In this document: positions 52,158-62,935 of the stretch, one piece after another | How positions within the stretch are numbered: the first letter of the stretch is position 1 | Layout of the letters: each line of letters opens with the position of its first letter | Source: ATX-6F1 sp943369485 | GTDB lineage: Bacteria > Cyanobacteriota > Cyanobacteriia > PCC-6307 > Cyanobiaceae | Direction: 5' to 3' | Length of the DNA stretch: 64,000 bases | Assembly (NCBI GenBank): GCA_943369485.1 | Contig: CALRNH020000009.1 | Location: 62,001-126,000 of the forward strand | Made by a program: the position numbers and the translations under genes | The notes under the pieces: model-generated | Told to the model about the DNA's origin: nothing | Seen by the model: only the letters and a program-made list of their open reading frames with translations | Database searches by the model: none

Positions 52158-53531
52158 TTAGCCGATCCATTGGCCGTTGGCGAATCGCAGCGCGTAGATC
52201 ACTAGCAGCAGCGCTCCGAAGCCCACCAGGAAGCGCAGCCAGCGCGGTCGTTCACTGAACCAAGCCGCGTAGAGCATCAACAGGGGCGCGGTGGCGAAGA
52301 TATGGCGCTCCAGGCTCACGGTGTGCTGCTTGAGCAGGTAGGCCAGCAGGCTGAAGGCTCCGAAACTCCACACCTCCAGGGGCAGTCGCCTGAAGCCCCA
52401 GCCGCCCAGCAGCAGGGCGCCCATCACCATCAGCAGACTCAGGCCTGACATCCCGGCCACTAACCAAAAGGCCAGGAAGGCCACCAGGGAAAGCACGAAG
52501 CTCGTGCCGGGGTGACGTCGTCTCAGCGCCACGGCACCGGCGCCGAGGCCCAGGGTGGCGGTGAACTGAGCGGGATAGATGCCATCGACCAGGGCACTCG
52601 CTTCGGTGTTGATCGGGCCGAGGAAGACTTTCGATAGCCGTTCCAGCCAGAAGGGCAGGCCGGAGAGATTGAAGCCCGGGTTCACGTTCCAGGCTCGCTG
52701 GGCATGCAGAAAGGCGAAGGGGTCGCCGCTGAGCCGCAGGTTGAGGAGCGCCACCGCCGCCAGGCCGCCCAGGGTCGCCAAGCTGGCCAGCAAGCCGGCA
52801 GTCAGGCGGCCCCGGCGGGCAAAGGCGATCAGGATCGATGGCAGGATCACCACGCCGGTGGGCCGGGTGGCGCTGGTCAGGGCACCGAGAACGGCCGCCG
52901 CCGGAGTCTTCAGGAGCGGCCGCTCCAGGCTGAGCAGCGTCAGCACTGTGAACAGCAAATAGAAGGATTCGGTGTAGGGGATTGAGAAGAAGATGCTCAT
53001 CGGGTTGAAGCACGTGAGCAGCACCACGGCCTGGGCGGCCCGCTCCCCCAGACACTGCAGGCTGAGCCGGTGCAGTGCCACCAGGGCCAGCAGGAAGGCG
53101 CTGTTGGCCAGCACCAGCGCCACCGGAAGCGGTGCCAGGTGCATCAGGTCGGCCACGGCCCTTGTGGCGTGAGGGAAGACTGGGAAGAAGGCGAAGTTGT
53201 CTCCGGAGTAGCCGTTCGCCGCGATCTCCAGGTAGTGGGCGGCATCCCACTGGCGCAGGCGTGCCGCCAGTTCGCCGGGTTGCTTGAGCTGCACGCTGAT
53301 CGCTAGGGGAGCGAAGAACAGGAGCCGGCTGAACAGCCAGCAGGGCAGCAGCAGGGACAGCAGGGCCTGTCGCGGGGATTCCGCTTTGGCGCCGCTGGTT
53401 TCGGGGGTGCTGGCGGCGAGCTCTTCAGGTCGGCTGAACACAGCGGAGCTTCGCGATCGGACGGCCCTGAGGACCCCATCCGGAGCCGCATCAAGCGCAG
53501 ACCTCAGCCTAGGAAGGCGATCCGTGCCCAT
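52158..53531 (-). CDS. PIG-V-type membrane mannosyltransferase-like protein
   Basis: 457 residues, about ten membrane helices. The early luminal/periplasmic loop RQWDAAHYLEIAANGYSGDNFAFFPVFP fits the GPI mannosyltransferase 2 (PIG-V, GT76) family seen in some bacteria, with conserved Asp after Trp. Then CFNPMSIFFSIPYTESFYLLF. It probably adds a hexose from a lipid carrier to a surface glycan or lipid. Acceptor unknown. The first 50 residues are hydrophilic and could be partly untranslated. Confidence 0.78.
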   Translation of the reverse strand: MGTDRLPRLRSALDAAPDGVLRAVRSRSSAVFSRPEELAASTPETSGAKAESPRQALLSLLLPCWLFSRLLFFAPLAISVQLKQPGELAARLRQWDAAHYLEIAANGYSGDNFAFFPVFPHATRAVADLMHLAPLPVALVLANSAFLLALVALHRLSLQCLGERAAQAVVLLTCFNPMSIFFSIPYTESFYLLFTVLTLLSLERPLLKTPAAAVLGALTSATRPTGVVILPSILIAFARRGRLTAGLLASLATLGGLAAVALLNLRLSGDPFAFLHAQRAWNVNPGFNLSGLPFWLERLSKVFLGPINTEASALVDGIYPAQFTATLGLGAGAVALRRRHPGTSFVLSLVAFLAFWLVAGMSGLSLLMVMGALLLGGWGFRRLPLEVWSFGAFSLLAYLLKQHTVSLERHIFATAPLLMLYAAWFSERPRWLRFLVGFGALLLVIYALRFANGQWIG

Positions 53532-53590
53532 GGCCCGCAGCGACCGATCGGTGGTGCTGCCTACGCTGGCTCCACTCCGAGCCGCCGCCG

Positions 53591-54856
<1,266 letters not shown>

Positions 54857-54865
54857 GGCGTGCCA

Positions 54866-55855
54866 TTAGCTCAGCAGCCTGCTGAGGCTGGCAGCCACCG
54901 TGCGCACGGCGGCCCGGGCGGTGGCGTAGGCCATGCGCATCGGCCCGATGACGGCCACGTGGCCCCCGATCCCTTCGCCGGTGGCGTAGCTGGCCTGCAC
55001 CACGGAGCAATGCTCCAGCGCCTTGTGGGGGTGCTCCGCCCCGATCCAGATGCCCCCGAGGGCACTGCTGCCCTCAGGCTGGAGCAGCTGCTGAGGCTGC
55101 TCCTCCACCAGTTGGAGCAGCGGCCTCAGGCTGGCGGTGCGGCTGAACTCCGGTTGGCCCATCAACCCCCCCAACCCCAGGGCCAGGGCACTCTCGCTCT
55201 CGCTGGCGCGGGTGTGCCGGTGGCGCTCCAGGGCCTGGCGCAGCAGCGTGCCGCTTCGCTCCAGCTGCGGTGGAAGGTTGTCCCAGTCGAGGCCGTCGCC
55301 TTCGCTTCGCGGGCAGTGAGGGGTGTCTTGGAGCTGGGAGGCGGCCCATCGCTCCAGGGCCGGAACCTCGCTGGCGGTGCCCCCGGGCAGGCGCAGGTTG
55401 AGGCTGGTGGCGGTGGTGGACCCTTCAACCAGCAGCACCAGCAGCCGGTCGCCGCTGGGCACGAGCCGCAGGGCCTGCAGGCTGGGCTGGCTCCGCTGGG
55501 GCCGGGTGATCAGGCTGAGCAGGCCGGTCATGTCCGCCAGCCGCCGGGCCAGGTGCAGCAGCAGCTCATCGAGGGCCGTCCACTGCAGGCTGAGGCTGGC
55601 CATCTCCCGCTCCAACTGCAGGGCCGCGGCGCCTGGGGCGGGCAGCAGGCAGTCGACGTAGAGCCGGTAGCCCTGCTGGCTGGGCACCCGCCCCGCCGAG
55701 GTGTGGGGCTGGGTGAGCAGACCCTTCTGCTCCAGGGCCCCCATGGCCGAGCGGACCGTCGCCGCACTGGCGGTCAGGCCGAAACGCCGCACCAGGGTGT
55801 GGCTGCCCACCGGCTCCATCGTGTCCACGTAATGGCGCACGGTGGCCTGCAGCAC
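54866..55855 (-). CDS. hrcA: Heat-inducible transcription repressor HrcA
   Basis: 329 residues from a GTG start. N-terminal winged helix (TVRHYVDTMEPVGSHTLVRRFGLTASAATVRSAMGALEQ, in part) and C-terminal domain ending with GGHVAVIGPMRMAYATARAAV. It represses groE/dnaK-type genes through CIRCE; no CIRCE site is seen in this window. The frame continues upstream with PRRQQEV, which fits the family, but no ATG or GTG is available there, so the true start may be a rarer codon a few residues earlier. Confidence 0.9.
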   Translation of the reverse strand: MLQATVRHYVDTMEPVGSHTLVRRFGLTASAATVRSAMGALEQKGLLTQPHTSAGRVPSQQGYRLYVDCLLPAPGAAALQLEREMASLSLQWTALDELLLHLARRLADMTGLLSLITRPQRSQPSLQALRLVPSGDRLLVLLVEGSTTATSLNLRLPGGTASEVPALERWAASQLQDTPHCPRSEGDGLDWDNLPPQLERSGTLLRQALERHRHTRASESESALALGLGGLMGQPEFSRTASLRPLLQLVEEQPQQLLQPEGSSALGGIWIGAEHPHKALEHCSVVQASYATGEGIGGHVAVIGPMRMAYATARAAVRTVAASLSRLLS

Positions 55856-56012
55856 CTCCTGCTGGCGGCGGGGTAGCGAAGGCAGACCGGAGCTCAGCAG
55901 GGGGTCATGGAGTGTTGGTCTGGATCGTAGGGGGAACCGATCAGGAAGGCGCGGCGGCTCGTTCGGCTGTTGGCTTCTGGAGGGCTCTGGGGATCTGGCC
56001 AGCCCTCGGTGT
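55856..56012. other. Intergenic stretch between hrcA start and rhodanese gene end
   Basis: 157 bases with no gene; it must include the hrcA promoter and possible start codon upstream of 55855. No CIRCE inverted repeat or clear terminator seen. Confidence 0.5.
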
Positions 56013-56357
56013 TCAGTAACGGGGAACCGATGGATCCACTTCCACGCTCCAGGCTTCGATGCCGCCCTGGAGATTCCAGACGTCGCTGAAACCCTGGGCT
56101 TCGATCAGCCAGGAGGCGAACTGCCAGCTGCGCATGCCCGCATGGCAGAGCACCACCACGGGGCGGCCTGGATCCAGCAGGTCGCCGATCCGCTCCATCC
56201 ACTCCCTTGAACCACTCAGAGCCAGGTGGATCACCGGATGGGGCAGGGCGGCCAGCTCCAGCTCCGAGGCTTCGCGCACGTCCACCAGTTGCAGGTTCTC
56301 CCCCCTGGTCAGACGGAGGTTGAGATCGGTGGCGGAGAGGCTGAGGGGTTGGGGCAT
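56013..56357 (-). CDS. Single-domain rhodanese-like sulfurtransferase
   Basis: 114 residues from ATG 56357. Rhodanese fold with LQLVDVREASELELAALP and active loop C71-HAGMRS (VVVLCHAGMRSWQ). Usually carries sulfur as a Cys persulfide; the physiological partner is unknown. The last part (GGIEAWSVEVDPSVPRY) is typical of GlpE/ThiF-linked rhodaneses. Confidence 0.9.
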   Translation of the reverse strand: MPQPLSLSATDLNLRLTRGENLQLVDVREASELELAALPHPVIHLALSGSREWMERIGDLLDPGRPVVVLCHAGMRSWQFASWLIEAQGFSDVWNLQGGIEAWSVEVDPSVPRY

Positions 56358-56578
56358 GGCGGGTGTTGTTCGGTGGCTGGGTGAGGGAAGGGCCGTCGCC
56401 GGATGGTCAAGCTGTTCCAAAACTGGCGCTCTGAGCTCTGGATCTGTCCGACAGGGGGAGCTCTCCAACCAGTGGCGCTGAAACGGAACGATTTCAAACC
56501 GAAGGTTGGGCTCTCAGAAGGAAGCGTGTCAAACAGAACCTCAATGCATAAAGATGAGGCCACTGCTGGTGTCGCCGC
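56358..56578. other. Intergenic stretch before the DUF3352 gene
   Basis: 221 bases between divergent genes, with no credible gene. It is somewhat AT-richer around 56500-56560, consistent with promoters for both flanks. A CATAAAGAT element near 56547 could be a -10 region but is not strong evidence. Confidence 0.4.
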
Positions 56579-58222
56579 GTGAAGCTCCGCCCCTTCCTTG
56601 CGGTTGTGCTGGCGGTGGCCTTGCTCCTGCTTTCGTTGGCGGCCGGAGGCTGGTGGTTGCTGTTGCGCCAGAGCCCCCTGGCGCTCCAGAACCACAGCCT
56701 GCGGGTGCCCCTGGCCTCCCGCTTCATTCCACGCAACGCTCCGCTGAGCGTTCATCTCCAGATCAGCCCCGACCAGGCGGTGGCCTACGCCCGGGCGGTC
56801 GCTGCCCCACGCCAGCGGCGCCAGGCTGCTGCCGCCGTGGAACGGCTGCGGGATGGGGCGTTCGCCGCCGCCGGCCTCGATTACCCCGGTGAGCTGGCCG
56901 GCTGGCTGGGCGGGGATCTCAGCCTGGCCCTGCTCGACCCCCCCACTGAGGGGGCTGGGCCCGGCTGGGTCCTGGCTTTGGCCAGCCGAGATCCCCAGGG
57001 GGCCCGCAGCTTTCTGCAGCGCTTCTGGCAGACCCGCAGCCTGGCAGGCACCGACCTGCAGATCAGCCGTTACCGGGGCATGGGTCTGATCAGCGGCCGT
57101 GGAGCACTCGTGGGCCAGAGGCCCCAGCCCCTGGCCACCGCCTTGATCGACGACCAGCTGGTGCTGATCGCCTCTGGGCGGATGGTGCTGGAGCAGGCCC
57201 TGGATGTCTCCCAGATCGACGGACTCAACCAGGCGGGCAGTTCGGCTTGGCTTGAGGCGATCGGGCAGCTGGGGCCCGGCATCGTTCTCGTGACGGCCCG
57301 TCCTGGAGCCCTGCCTTCCTGGCTGGGTCTGCCGGCTTCCCTGGCCTCTGCCTCCCCCGGACAAACCTTGGTCGCCTCCCTGGCCCCCTCCGGGCCCGGC
57401 CTGGTGCTTCAGGCGCGCCTGGAGGGTGTGGGCACCCTTGGGGTGCCCACCGATGCCGCCGGTGATTCCGCTGGCCGGCCCCTGTTGGCGGCCTTGCGCG
57501 GCAACCCCACCAGCCTGCTGCTCCTGGCAGAGTCCGCTGATCTGCTTAAGGGCGGCGAGGGGGAGCAGCCCAGCGGGGAGGACCTGCTGGGCATTGTGTT
57601 GGCAGAGGCTCTGGCCGGTTTGAGGGGACCCCTGCCGGCCCTGGTGGCCCAGCGCACGCCGGGACCGCTGCTGTTGGCGGCCCAGCCGGGGGGCTGGTTG
57701 ATCGGCACCGCCACAGAGCAGCCTCGGCCCGCCGATCTGCAGCCCGCCCTGGCCGCCGCCGGCTACCAGGAGGCCCCTTTGAGCGCCGACGGCCACGAGC
57801 TCACGGCCTGGACCCAGCTCCAGGCCCGGCCGATCAAGGGCGACCCCGACCAGCTGCGCGCCAGCCTGGCCGGCGCCCGCAGCGTCGAAGCGGGGGTCGC
57901 CTGGTGGGGCGAGGGCCTGGCGGTGCTCCAGGACCAGTGGCAGGGTCGCGCCCCCGCCCGTGAGCGGCTTGATCAGCTGGAGGCCCTGGCCAGTCCGGGG
58001 GCTCCGGTCCAGTGGGCCCTCGCGACGGTGCCGGCCCGGGCCTTGCTTGGCGGCTGGCAGCCCTGGCAGCTGCTGGGTGGCCTGGCCAGCGCCCCTCTGA
58101 CGGAGCGGGTCCAAGGGCTGGCGCTGAGCCTCCGGGGGATCTCTGCGGCCCCGGCTCCAGAGATCCCCATGGATCCAGGCCCGGGCGCCCTGCTGCTGAG
58201 GGCCCGCTTGGAGCTGGGTTGA
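56579..58222 (+). CDS. DUF3352 protein, membrane-anchored
   Basis: 547 residues, GTG start. One N-terminal membrane helix (VVLAVALLLLSLAAGGWWLLL) then a long soluble domain with the DUF3352 pattern: RFIPRNAPLSVHLQISPDQAVAYA, LDYPGELAGWLGGDLSLALL, and a repeat-like second half. Cyanobacterial, function unknown; probably faces the periplasm or thylakoid lumen. It is 4 bases upstream of sixA. Confidence 0.82.
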   Translation: MKLRPFLAVVLAVALLLLSLAAGGWWLLLRQSPLALQNHSLRVPLASRFIPRNAPLSVHLQISPDQAVAYARAVAAPRQRRQAAAAVERLRDGAFAAAGLDYPGELAGWLGGDLSLALLDPPTEGAGPGWVLALASRDPQGARSFLQRFWQTRSLAGTDLQISRYRGMGLISGRGALVGQRPQPLATALIDDQLVLIASGRMVLEQALDVSQIDGLNQAGSSAWLEAIGQLGPGIVLVTARPGALPSWLGLPASLASASPGQTLVASLAPSGPGLVLQARLEGVGTLGVPTDAAGDSAGRPLLAALRGNPTSLLLLAESADLLKGGEGEQPSGEDLLGIVLAEALAGLRGPLPALVAQRTPGPLLLAAQPGGWLIGTATEQPRPADLQPALAAAGYQEAPLSADGHELTAWTQLQARPIKGDPDQLRASLAGARSVEAGVAWWGEGLAVLQDQWQGRAPARERLDQLEALASPGAPVQWALATVPARALLGGWQPWQLLGGLASAPLTERVQGLALSLRGISAAPAPEIPMDPGPGALLLRARLELG

Positions 58223-58226
58223 ACCC

Positions 58227-58733
58227 ATGGGCGTCCGCCGCGAACTGCTGCTGTTGCGCCACGGCATCGCCCAGGAGCGGGCCCCAGCGCTGGAGGACGG
58301 CGCGCGCGCCCTCACCTCCCAGGGCCGCCGCCGCAGCGAACAGGTGCTGAAGAGGCTGGTGGCGATCGGCCTGCATTGCGATCACCTGATCAGCAGCCCC
58401 TTGGTGCGGGCCCATCAGACCGCCGAACTGGCGCTGGCGGCGGGCCTGGCGGAGCGCCTGGAGATCAGCGCCGCCCTGGCTCCTGGGGGGCGACCTGAAC
58501 CGCTGCTGCGGGGCGATTGGAACTGCCTGGGCCTGGTGGGCCATGAACCTGACCTCAGCGCGCTGGCCACGGCGCTCTGCGGGGCGCCGGCCGGCAGCCT
58601 GAGGCTGCGCAAGGCGGGGGTGGTGCTGCTGGAGCTGGCGGATGTTGGAGACGCTGATTCCAGCGGGGGCCCCTGGCACCTTGCGGGGGCCACGCTCCAG
58701 TTGCTGCTCAGCCCCCGCAGTCTTGGGCTCTGA
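58227..58733 (+). CDS. sixA: Phosphohistidine phosphatase SixA
   Basis: 168 residues. Histidine phosphatase core: LLLLR11-H12-G (the catalytic RHG), LISSPLVRAHQTAEL and the second His in GHEPDLS. SixA removes phosphate from His of phosphorelay proteins. It may act with other signalling genes, but no partner is adjacent. Confidence 0.9.
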   Translation: MGVRRELLLLRHGIAQERAPALEDGARALTSQGRRRSEQVLKRLVAIGLHCDHLISSPLVRAHQTAELALAAGLAERLEISAALAPGGRPEPLLRGDWNCLGLVGHEPDLSALATALCGAPAGSLRLRKAGVVLLELADVGDADSSGGPWHLAGATLQLLLSPRSLGL

Positions 58734-58836
58734 GGGCGCTGGGGCTTTCCCCCTGCCCCACGGCCGGTCGGTAGCGCTACTGCGGTCTATTGGCGAACGG
58801 TCCTAGGTTTCAAAACTTCTCGCACCCCGCGCCGCG

Positions 58837-60024
58837 ATGGTGGTTGACGCTTCCTCCCAGGCCGCCATGGGCAACGGAGTGGTTTTCCGCCCCGGGCTCG
58901 AGGGTGTGCCCGCCACCCAATCGGCCATCTGTGACATCGACGGCACCCAGGGCTTGCTCACCTACCGGGGCTACCCGCTTGAGGAGCTGGCGGTCCACAG
59001 CAGTTTCCTTGAAACCACCCACCTGCTGATCTGGGGCGAGTTGCCTAACGCCGAGGAGTTGCGGGCCTTCGAGCGGGAGGTACAGATGCACCGCCGGGTG
59101 AGCTTCCGCATCCGGGACATGATGAAGAGCTTCCCCTCGGGGGGCCATCCGATGGATGCGCTCCAGGCCAGTGCCGCCTCCCTTGGGCTGTTCTATTCCC
59201 GCCGAGCCCTCGACAACCCGGAATACATCTACGGGGCCGTGGTGCGGCTGATCGCCAAGATCCCAACGATGGTGGCGGCGTTCCAGCTGATCCGCAAAGG
59301 CCAGGATCCGATCCAGCCCCGTGACGACCTGGCCTATGCCTCCAACTTCCTGTACATGCTCACCGAGCGGGAGCCCGATCCCCTGGCGGCTCGCATTTTC
59401 GATGCCTGTCTGATCCTCCACGCTGAGCACAGCCTCAACGCCAGCACCTTCAGTGCCCGCGTCACCGCCAGCACCCTCACCGACCCCTACGCGGTGGTGG
59501 CCTCGGCCGTGGGCACCCTCGCCGGGCCGTTGCATGGCGGCGCCAACGAAGACGTGCTGACGATGCTCGAGGAGATCGGCAGCGACGACCAGGTGGAGCC
59601 CTGGCTGGATCGGGCGATCGCCGGGAAGCAGAAGATCATGGGTTTCGGTCACCGGGAATACAAGGTCAAGGACCCCCGCGCCGTGATCCTCCAGAAGCTG
59701 GCGGAGCAACTCTTCGACCAGTTCGGCCACGACCCGCTCTACGACCTGGCCCGCAAATTGGAGGTGGTGGCCGCCGAGCGGCTGGGGCCGAAGGGCATCT
59801 ACCCCAACGTGGATTTCTATTCCGGGCTCGTCTACCGCAAGCTCGGCATCCCCGAAGACCTGTTCACGCCGATTTTCGCCATCGCCCGGGTGGCCGGTTG
59901 GCTCGCCCATTGGAAGGAGCAGTTGGGGGCCAACCGCATTTATCGGCCCACGCAGATCTACACCGGTGCCAGCCGCCGGGCCTGGGTACCGATCAAGGCC
60001 CGCCCAGCAATCGTCCGCTCCTGA
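58837..60024 (+). CDS. gltA: Citrate synthase
   Basis: 395 residues. Type II-like short citrate synthase: LTYRGYPLEELA, the His pair HAEHSLNASTF and GPLHGGANE, and MGFGHREYKVKDPRA. Condenses oxaloacetate and acetyl-CoA at the entry of the TCA cycle. 103 bases before it carry the promoter. Confidence 0.96.
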   Translation: MVVDASSQAAMGNGVVFRPGLEGVPATQSAICDIDGTQGLLTYRGYPLEELAVHSSFLETTHLLIWGELPNAEELRAFEREVQMHRRVSFRIRDMMKSFPSGGHPMDALQASAASLGLFYSRRALDNPEYIYGAVVRLIAKIPTMVAAFQLIRKGQDPIQPRDDLAYASNFLYMLTEREPDPLAARIFDACLILHAEHSLNASTFSARVTASTLTDPYAVVASAVGTLAGPLHGGANEDVLTMLEEIGSDDQVEPWLDRAIAGKQKIMGFGHREYKVKDPRAVILQKLAEQLFDQFGHDPLYDLARKLEVVAAERLGPKGIYPNVDFYSGLVYRKLGIPEDLFTPIFAIARVAGWLAHWKEQLGANRIYRPTQIYTGASRRAWVPIKARPAIVRS

Positions 60025-60062
60025 CCACCTGCGCCTAAGTTGCCCCTACCGCAGCCGCCCCC

Positions 60063-61253
60063 ATGGTCCCTGCACTTGCAGCCGTCCCCCCATCGGCCGC
60101 CGTTGTCTCCACCGTTGTCTCAGCCGTCGGCGTGGTCAGCCCAGGCCTTGATCTGGAATCGAGTTTCAGCGCCGCGCTGGAGGGCTTAGGGCTCACCCCC
60201 GCCGCCGCTCGCCTGCTCTGGCTGCCCCTGCCGATGCTGCTGGTGCTGGTCGCGGCCGTCGTCGGGGTGCTCGTGACCGTCTGGCTGGAGCGCAAGATTT
60301 CGGCGGCGGTTCAGCAACGGATCGGCCCCGAATACGCCGGGGCCCTCGGGGTGCTTCAGCCGATCGCCGACGGCCTCAAGCTCCTGGTCAAGGAAGACGT
60401 GATCCCGGCCAGGGCGGATGGGCTGCTGTTCACCCTGGGGCCGATCCTGGTGGTGGTGCCGGTGATCCTCTCCTGGTTGGTGGTGCCCTTTGGCCAGCAC
60501 CTGCTGATCAGCAACGTGGGGGTGGGCATTTTTCTCTGGATCTCCCTGAGCAGCATCCAGCCCATTGGCCTGCTGATGAGTGGCTACTCGAGCAACAACA
60601 AATACGCGCTGCTCGGTGGCCTGCGGGCGGCGGCCCAGTCGATCAGCTATGAGATCCCCCTCGCCCTGGCGGTGCTGGCGGTGGTGATGATGAGCAATTC
60701 ACTCTCCACCGTCGACATCGTCGATCAGCAGAACGGCGCCGGGATCCTCAGCTGGAACATCTGGCGCCAGCCGGTGGGCTTCCTGATCTTCTGGATCTGC
60801 GCCCTGGCCGAATGCGAGCGTCTGCCTTTTGACCTCCCTGAAGCGGAGGAGGAACTGGTGGCCGGCTACCAGACCGAATACGCAGGGATGAAGTTCGCTC
60901 TCTTCTACCTGGGCAGCTACATCAATCTGGTCCTCTCGGCGCTGTTGGTGTCGGTGCTCTACCTCGGCGGCTGGGGCTTCCCGGTGCCTGTGGAGTGGCT
61001 GGCCTCGGCCCTGGGCCAGTCCCCTGATGCCCCCCTGGTGCAGGTGATCACTGGCTCGGTAGGCATCGTGATGACCGTGCTCAAGGCCTACCTGCTGGTG
61101 TTCATCGCCATCCTGCTGCGCTGGACCACGCCCCGGGTGCGCATCGACCAGCTGCTTGATCTGGGCTGGAAGTTCCTGCTCCCGATTGCCCTGGTCAACC
61201 TGCTGGTCACCGCCGGTCTCAAATTGGCGTTCCCTGCCTTTTTCGGCGGCTGA
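60063..61253 (+). CDS. ndhA: NAD(P)H-quinone oxidoreductase subunit 1
   Basis: 396 residues, eight or nine membrane helices. NuoH-type: VTVWLERKISAAVQQRIGPEYAG, GLKLLVKEDVIPARAD, ALAECERLPFDLPEAEEELVAGYQTEYAGMKFALF (in part; quinone-chamber Glu residues). First of the ndhA-I-G-E operon for the NDH-1 complex on thylakoid membranes. Confidence 0.97.
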   Translation: MVPALAAVPPSAAVVSTVVSAVGVVSPGLDLESSFSAALEGLGLTPAAARLLWLPLPMLLVLVAAVVGVLVTVWLERKISAAVQQRIGPEYAGALGVLQPIADGLKLLVKEDVIPARADGLLFTLGPILVVVPVILSWLVVPFGQHLLISNVGVGIFLWISLSSIQPIGLLMSGYSSNNKYALLGGLRAAAQSISYEIPLALAVLAVVMMSNSLSTVDIVDQQNGAGILSWNIWRQPVGFLIFWICALAECERLPFDLPEAEEELVAGYQTEYAGMKFALFYLGSYINLVLSALLVSVLYLGGWGFPVPVEWLASALGQSPDAPLVQVITGSVGIVMTVLKAYLLVFIAILLRWTTPRVRIDQLLDLGWKFLLPIALVNLLVTAGLKLAFPAFFGG

Positions 61254-61314
61254 GTCCCTCTGCCGTCATGATGCTCCCGAGTCTTCCAGCATTCTTCCCT
61301 CTCCTCCCAGGCTC

Positions 61315-61932
61315 ATGTTCGGTTTCCTGAAACAGGTCGGTGACTACACCAAGGATGCGGTCAGCGCAGCGAGGTACATCACCGATGGACTGTCGGTCAC
61401 GTTCGATCACCTCAAGCGCCGCCCGATCACGGTTCAGTACCCCTACGAAAAGCTGATTCCTTCGGAGCGTTACCGCGGCCGTATTCATTTCGAGTTCGAC
61501 AAGTGCATCGCCTGTGAGGTTTGTGTGCGGGTCTGTCCGATCAACCTGCCGGTGGTGGACTGGGTCGCGAACAAAGAAACCAAGAAGAAGGAGCTTCGCA
61601 ACTACTCGATTGACTTCGGGGTTTGCATCTTTTGTGGCAACTGCGTCGAGTATTGCCCCACCAACTGCCTCTCGATGACCGAGGAATACGAGCTGGCGGC
61701 CTTCGATCGCCACAGCCTCAACTACGACAACGTCGCCCTCGGGCGTCTGCCCACCAGCGTCACCAGTGATCCCGCAGTGACCCCCCTCAAGGAGCTGGGC
61801 TACCTGCCCAAGGGTGTCACCGAACCCCACGGTGTCGATCCGTCCCGTCCCCGCGCCGGTGCCCGGCCCGATCAGATCCTGGCGGCCCAGGCCGCTGCCG
61901 CCCCTGCCCCCGACAGCGGAGCCCCGTCCTGA
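61315..61932 (+). CDS. ndhI: NAD(P)H-quinone oxidoreductase subunit I
   Basis: 205 residues. Two 4Fe-4S motifs: C64, C67, C70, C74 and C104, C107, C110, C114. It relays electrons towards the quinone site. A C-terminal Ala/Pro-rich tail (after GVDPSRP) is longer than many. The stop overlaps the ATG of ndhG by one base. Confidence 0.97.
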   Translation: MFGFLKQVGDYTKDAVSAARYITDGLSVTFDHLKRRPITVQYPYEKLIPSERYRGRIHFEFDKCIACEVCVRVCPINLPVVDWVANKETKKKELRNYSIDFGVCIFCGNCVEYCPTNCLSMTEEYELAAFDRHSLNYDNVALGRLPTSVTSDPAVTPLKELGYLPKGVTEPHGVDPSRPRAGARPDQILAAQAAAAPAPDSGAPS

Positions 61933-62561
61933 TGACCATCGCTTCCACCGCCCAGTTCATCTCCTTCGCCGCCCTCTCGATCACCCTTGTGCTGGGTGCC
62001 CTTGGGGTGGTTCTGCTGCCCAACATCGTCTATTCCGCCTTCCTGCTCGGGGGTGTGTTTCTTTCGGTGGCGGGTCTCTACCTGCTGCTCAACGCCAGCT
62101 TCGTCGCCGCCGCCCAGGTGCTGGTCTACGTCGGCGCTGTGAACGTGCTGATCCTGTTCGCGATCATGCTCGTGAACAAGAAGGAAAATCTCGCCGCCAT
62201 CCCCGGACTGGCCCTGCGTCGTGTGCTCTCCGGCGCGGTCTGTGCCGGCCTGTTCGCCCTGCTGTTGCGGGTCGATCTCACCACCTCCTGGGCCCTCCCC
62301 GGGCCGGAGCCCCTGGGGGATGAGGCCACCCTGCGCATCGGAGAGCATCTGTTCAGCGACTACCTCCTGCCCTTTGAACTGGCCTCGGTGCTCCTGCTCA
62401 TGTCGATGATCGGGGCCATCGTGCTCGCCCGCCGCGATGTCCTCGTCAGCGACGTGATCACCGGTGAGCCGGTGGATCAAGGGCTGATCGAGAAGGAGCG
62501 CAGCCCTCTGCTGCTGGATCGCTCCGCCCTGGAATCATCCCTGCTGGAGAAAACCCCATGA
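61932..62561 (+). CDS. ndhG: NAD(P)H-quinone oxidoreductase subunit 6
   Basis: 209 residues, five membrane helices. NuoJ-type pattern GVVLLPNIVYSAFLLGGVFLSVAGLYLLLNASFVAAAQVLVYVGAVNVLILFAIML (in part) and MSMIGAIVLARRD. Membrane-arm subunit of NDH-1. Its end overlaps ndhE by four bases. Confidence 0.96.
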   Translation: MTIASTAQFISFAALSITLVLGALGVVLLPNIVYSAFLLGGVFLSVAGLYLLLNASFVAAAQVLVYVGAVNVLILFAIMLVNKKENLAAIPGLALRRVLSGAVCAGLFALLLRVDLTTSWALPGPEPLGDEATLRIGEHLFSDYLLPFELASVLLLMSMIGAIVLARRDVLVSDVITGEPVDQGLIEKERSPLLLDRSALESSLLEKTP

Positions 62562-62887
62562 GCCTTGAACTCCCCACCACCATCCCCCTCCAGGCCTATC
62601 TGGTGCTGGCGGCGCTGCTGTTCTGCACGGGCGTCTGGGGGCTGATCAACAGCCGCAATGCGGTGCGCGTGCTGATGAGCATCGAGTTGATGCTCAACGG
62701 TGTCAACATCAATCTGATGGCCTTCTCCAGCTACCTCGACGGTCAGCTGATTCGCGGCCAGGTGTTCGCGATCTTCGTGATCTGCGTGGCGGCGGCCGAG
62801 GCGGCCGTTGGGTTGGCAATTTTGCTCTCCCTCTACCGCAACCGTGAAACCGTCGACATGGAACGCTTCAACCTGCTGCGCTGGTAG
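62558..62887 (+). CDS. ndhE: NAD(P)H-quinone oxidoreductase subunit 4L
   Basis: 109 residues, three helices. NuoK-type pattern RNAVRVLMSIELMLNGVNINLMAFS with conserved membrane Glu residues, and ICVAAAEAAVGLAILLSLYR. Last gene of the ndhA-I-G-E set. Confidence 0.97.
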   Translation: MSLELPTTIPLQAYLVLAALLFCTGVWGLINSRNAVRVLMSIELMLNGVNINLMAFSSYLDGQLIRGQVFAIFVICVAAAEAAVGLAILLSLYRNRETVDMERFNLLRW

Positions 62888-62935
62888 GCCCGAGCGTTTG
62901 TTCATCGGACCATTCCATGGGTCCAGGGGCTGAGC

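Noticed and set aside
54866..55900. CIRCE operator near hrcA
   Set aside because: No TTAGCACTC-N9-GAGTGCTAA inverted repeat is visible around the gene.
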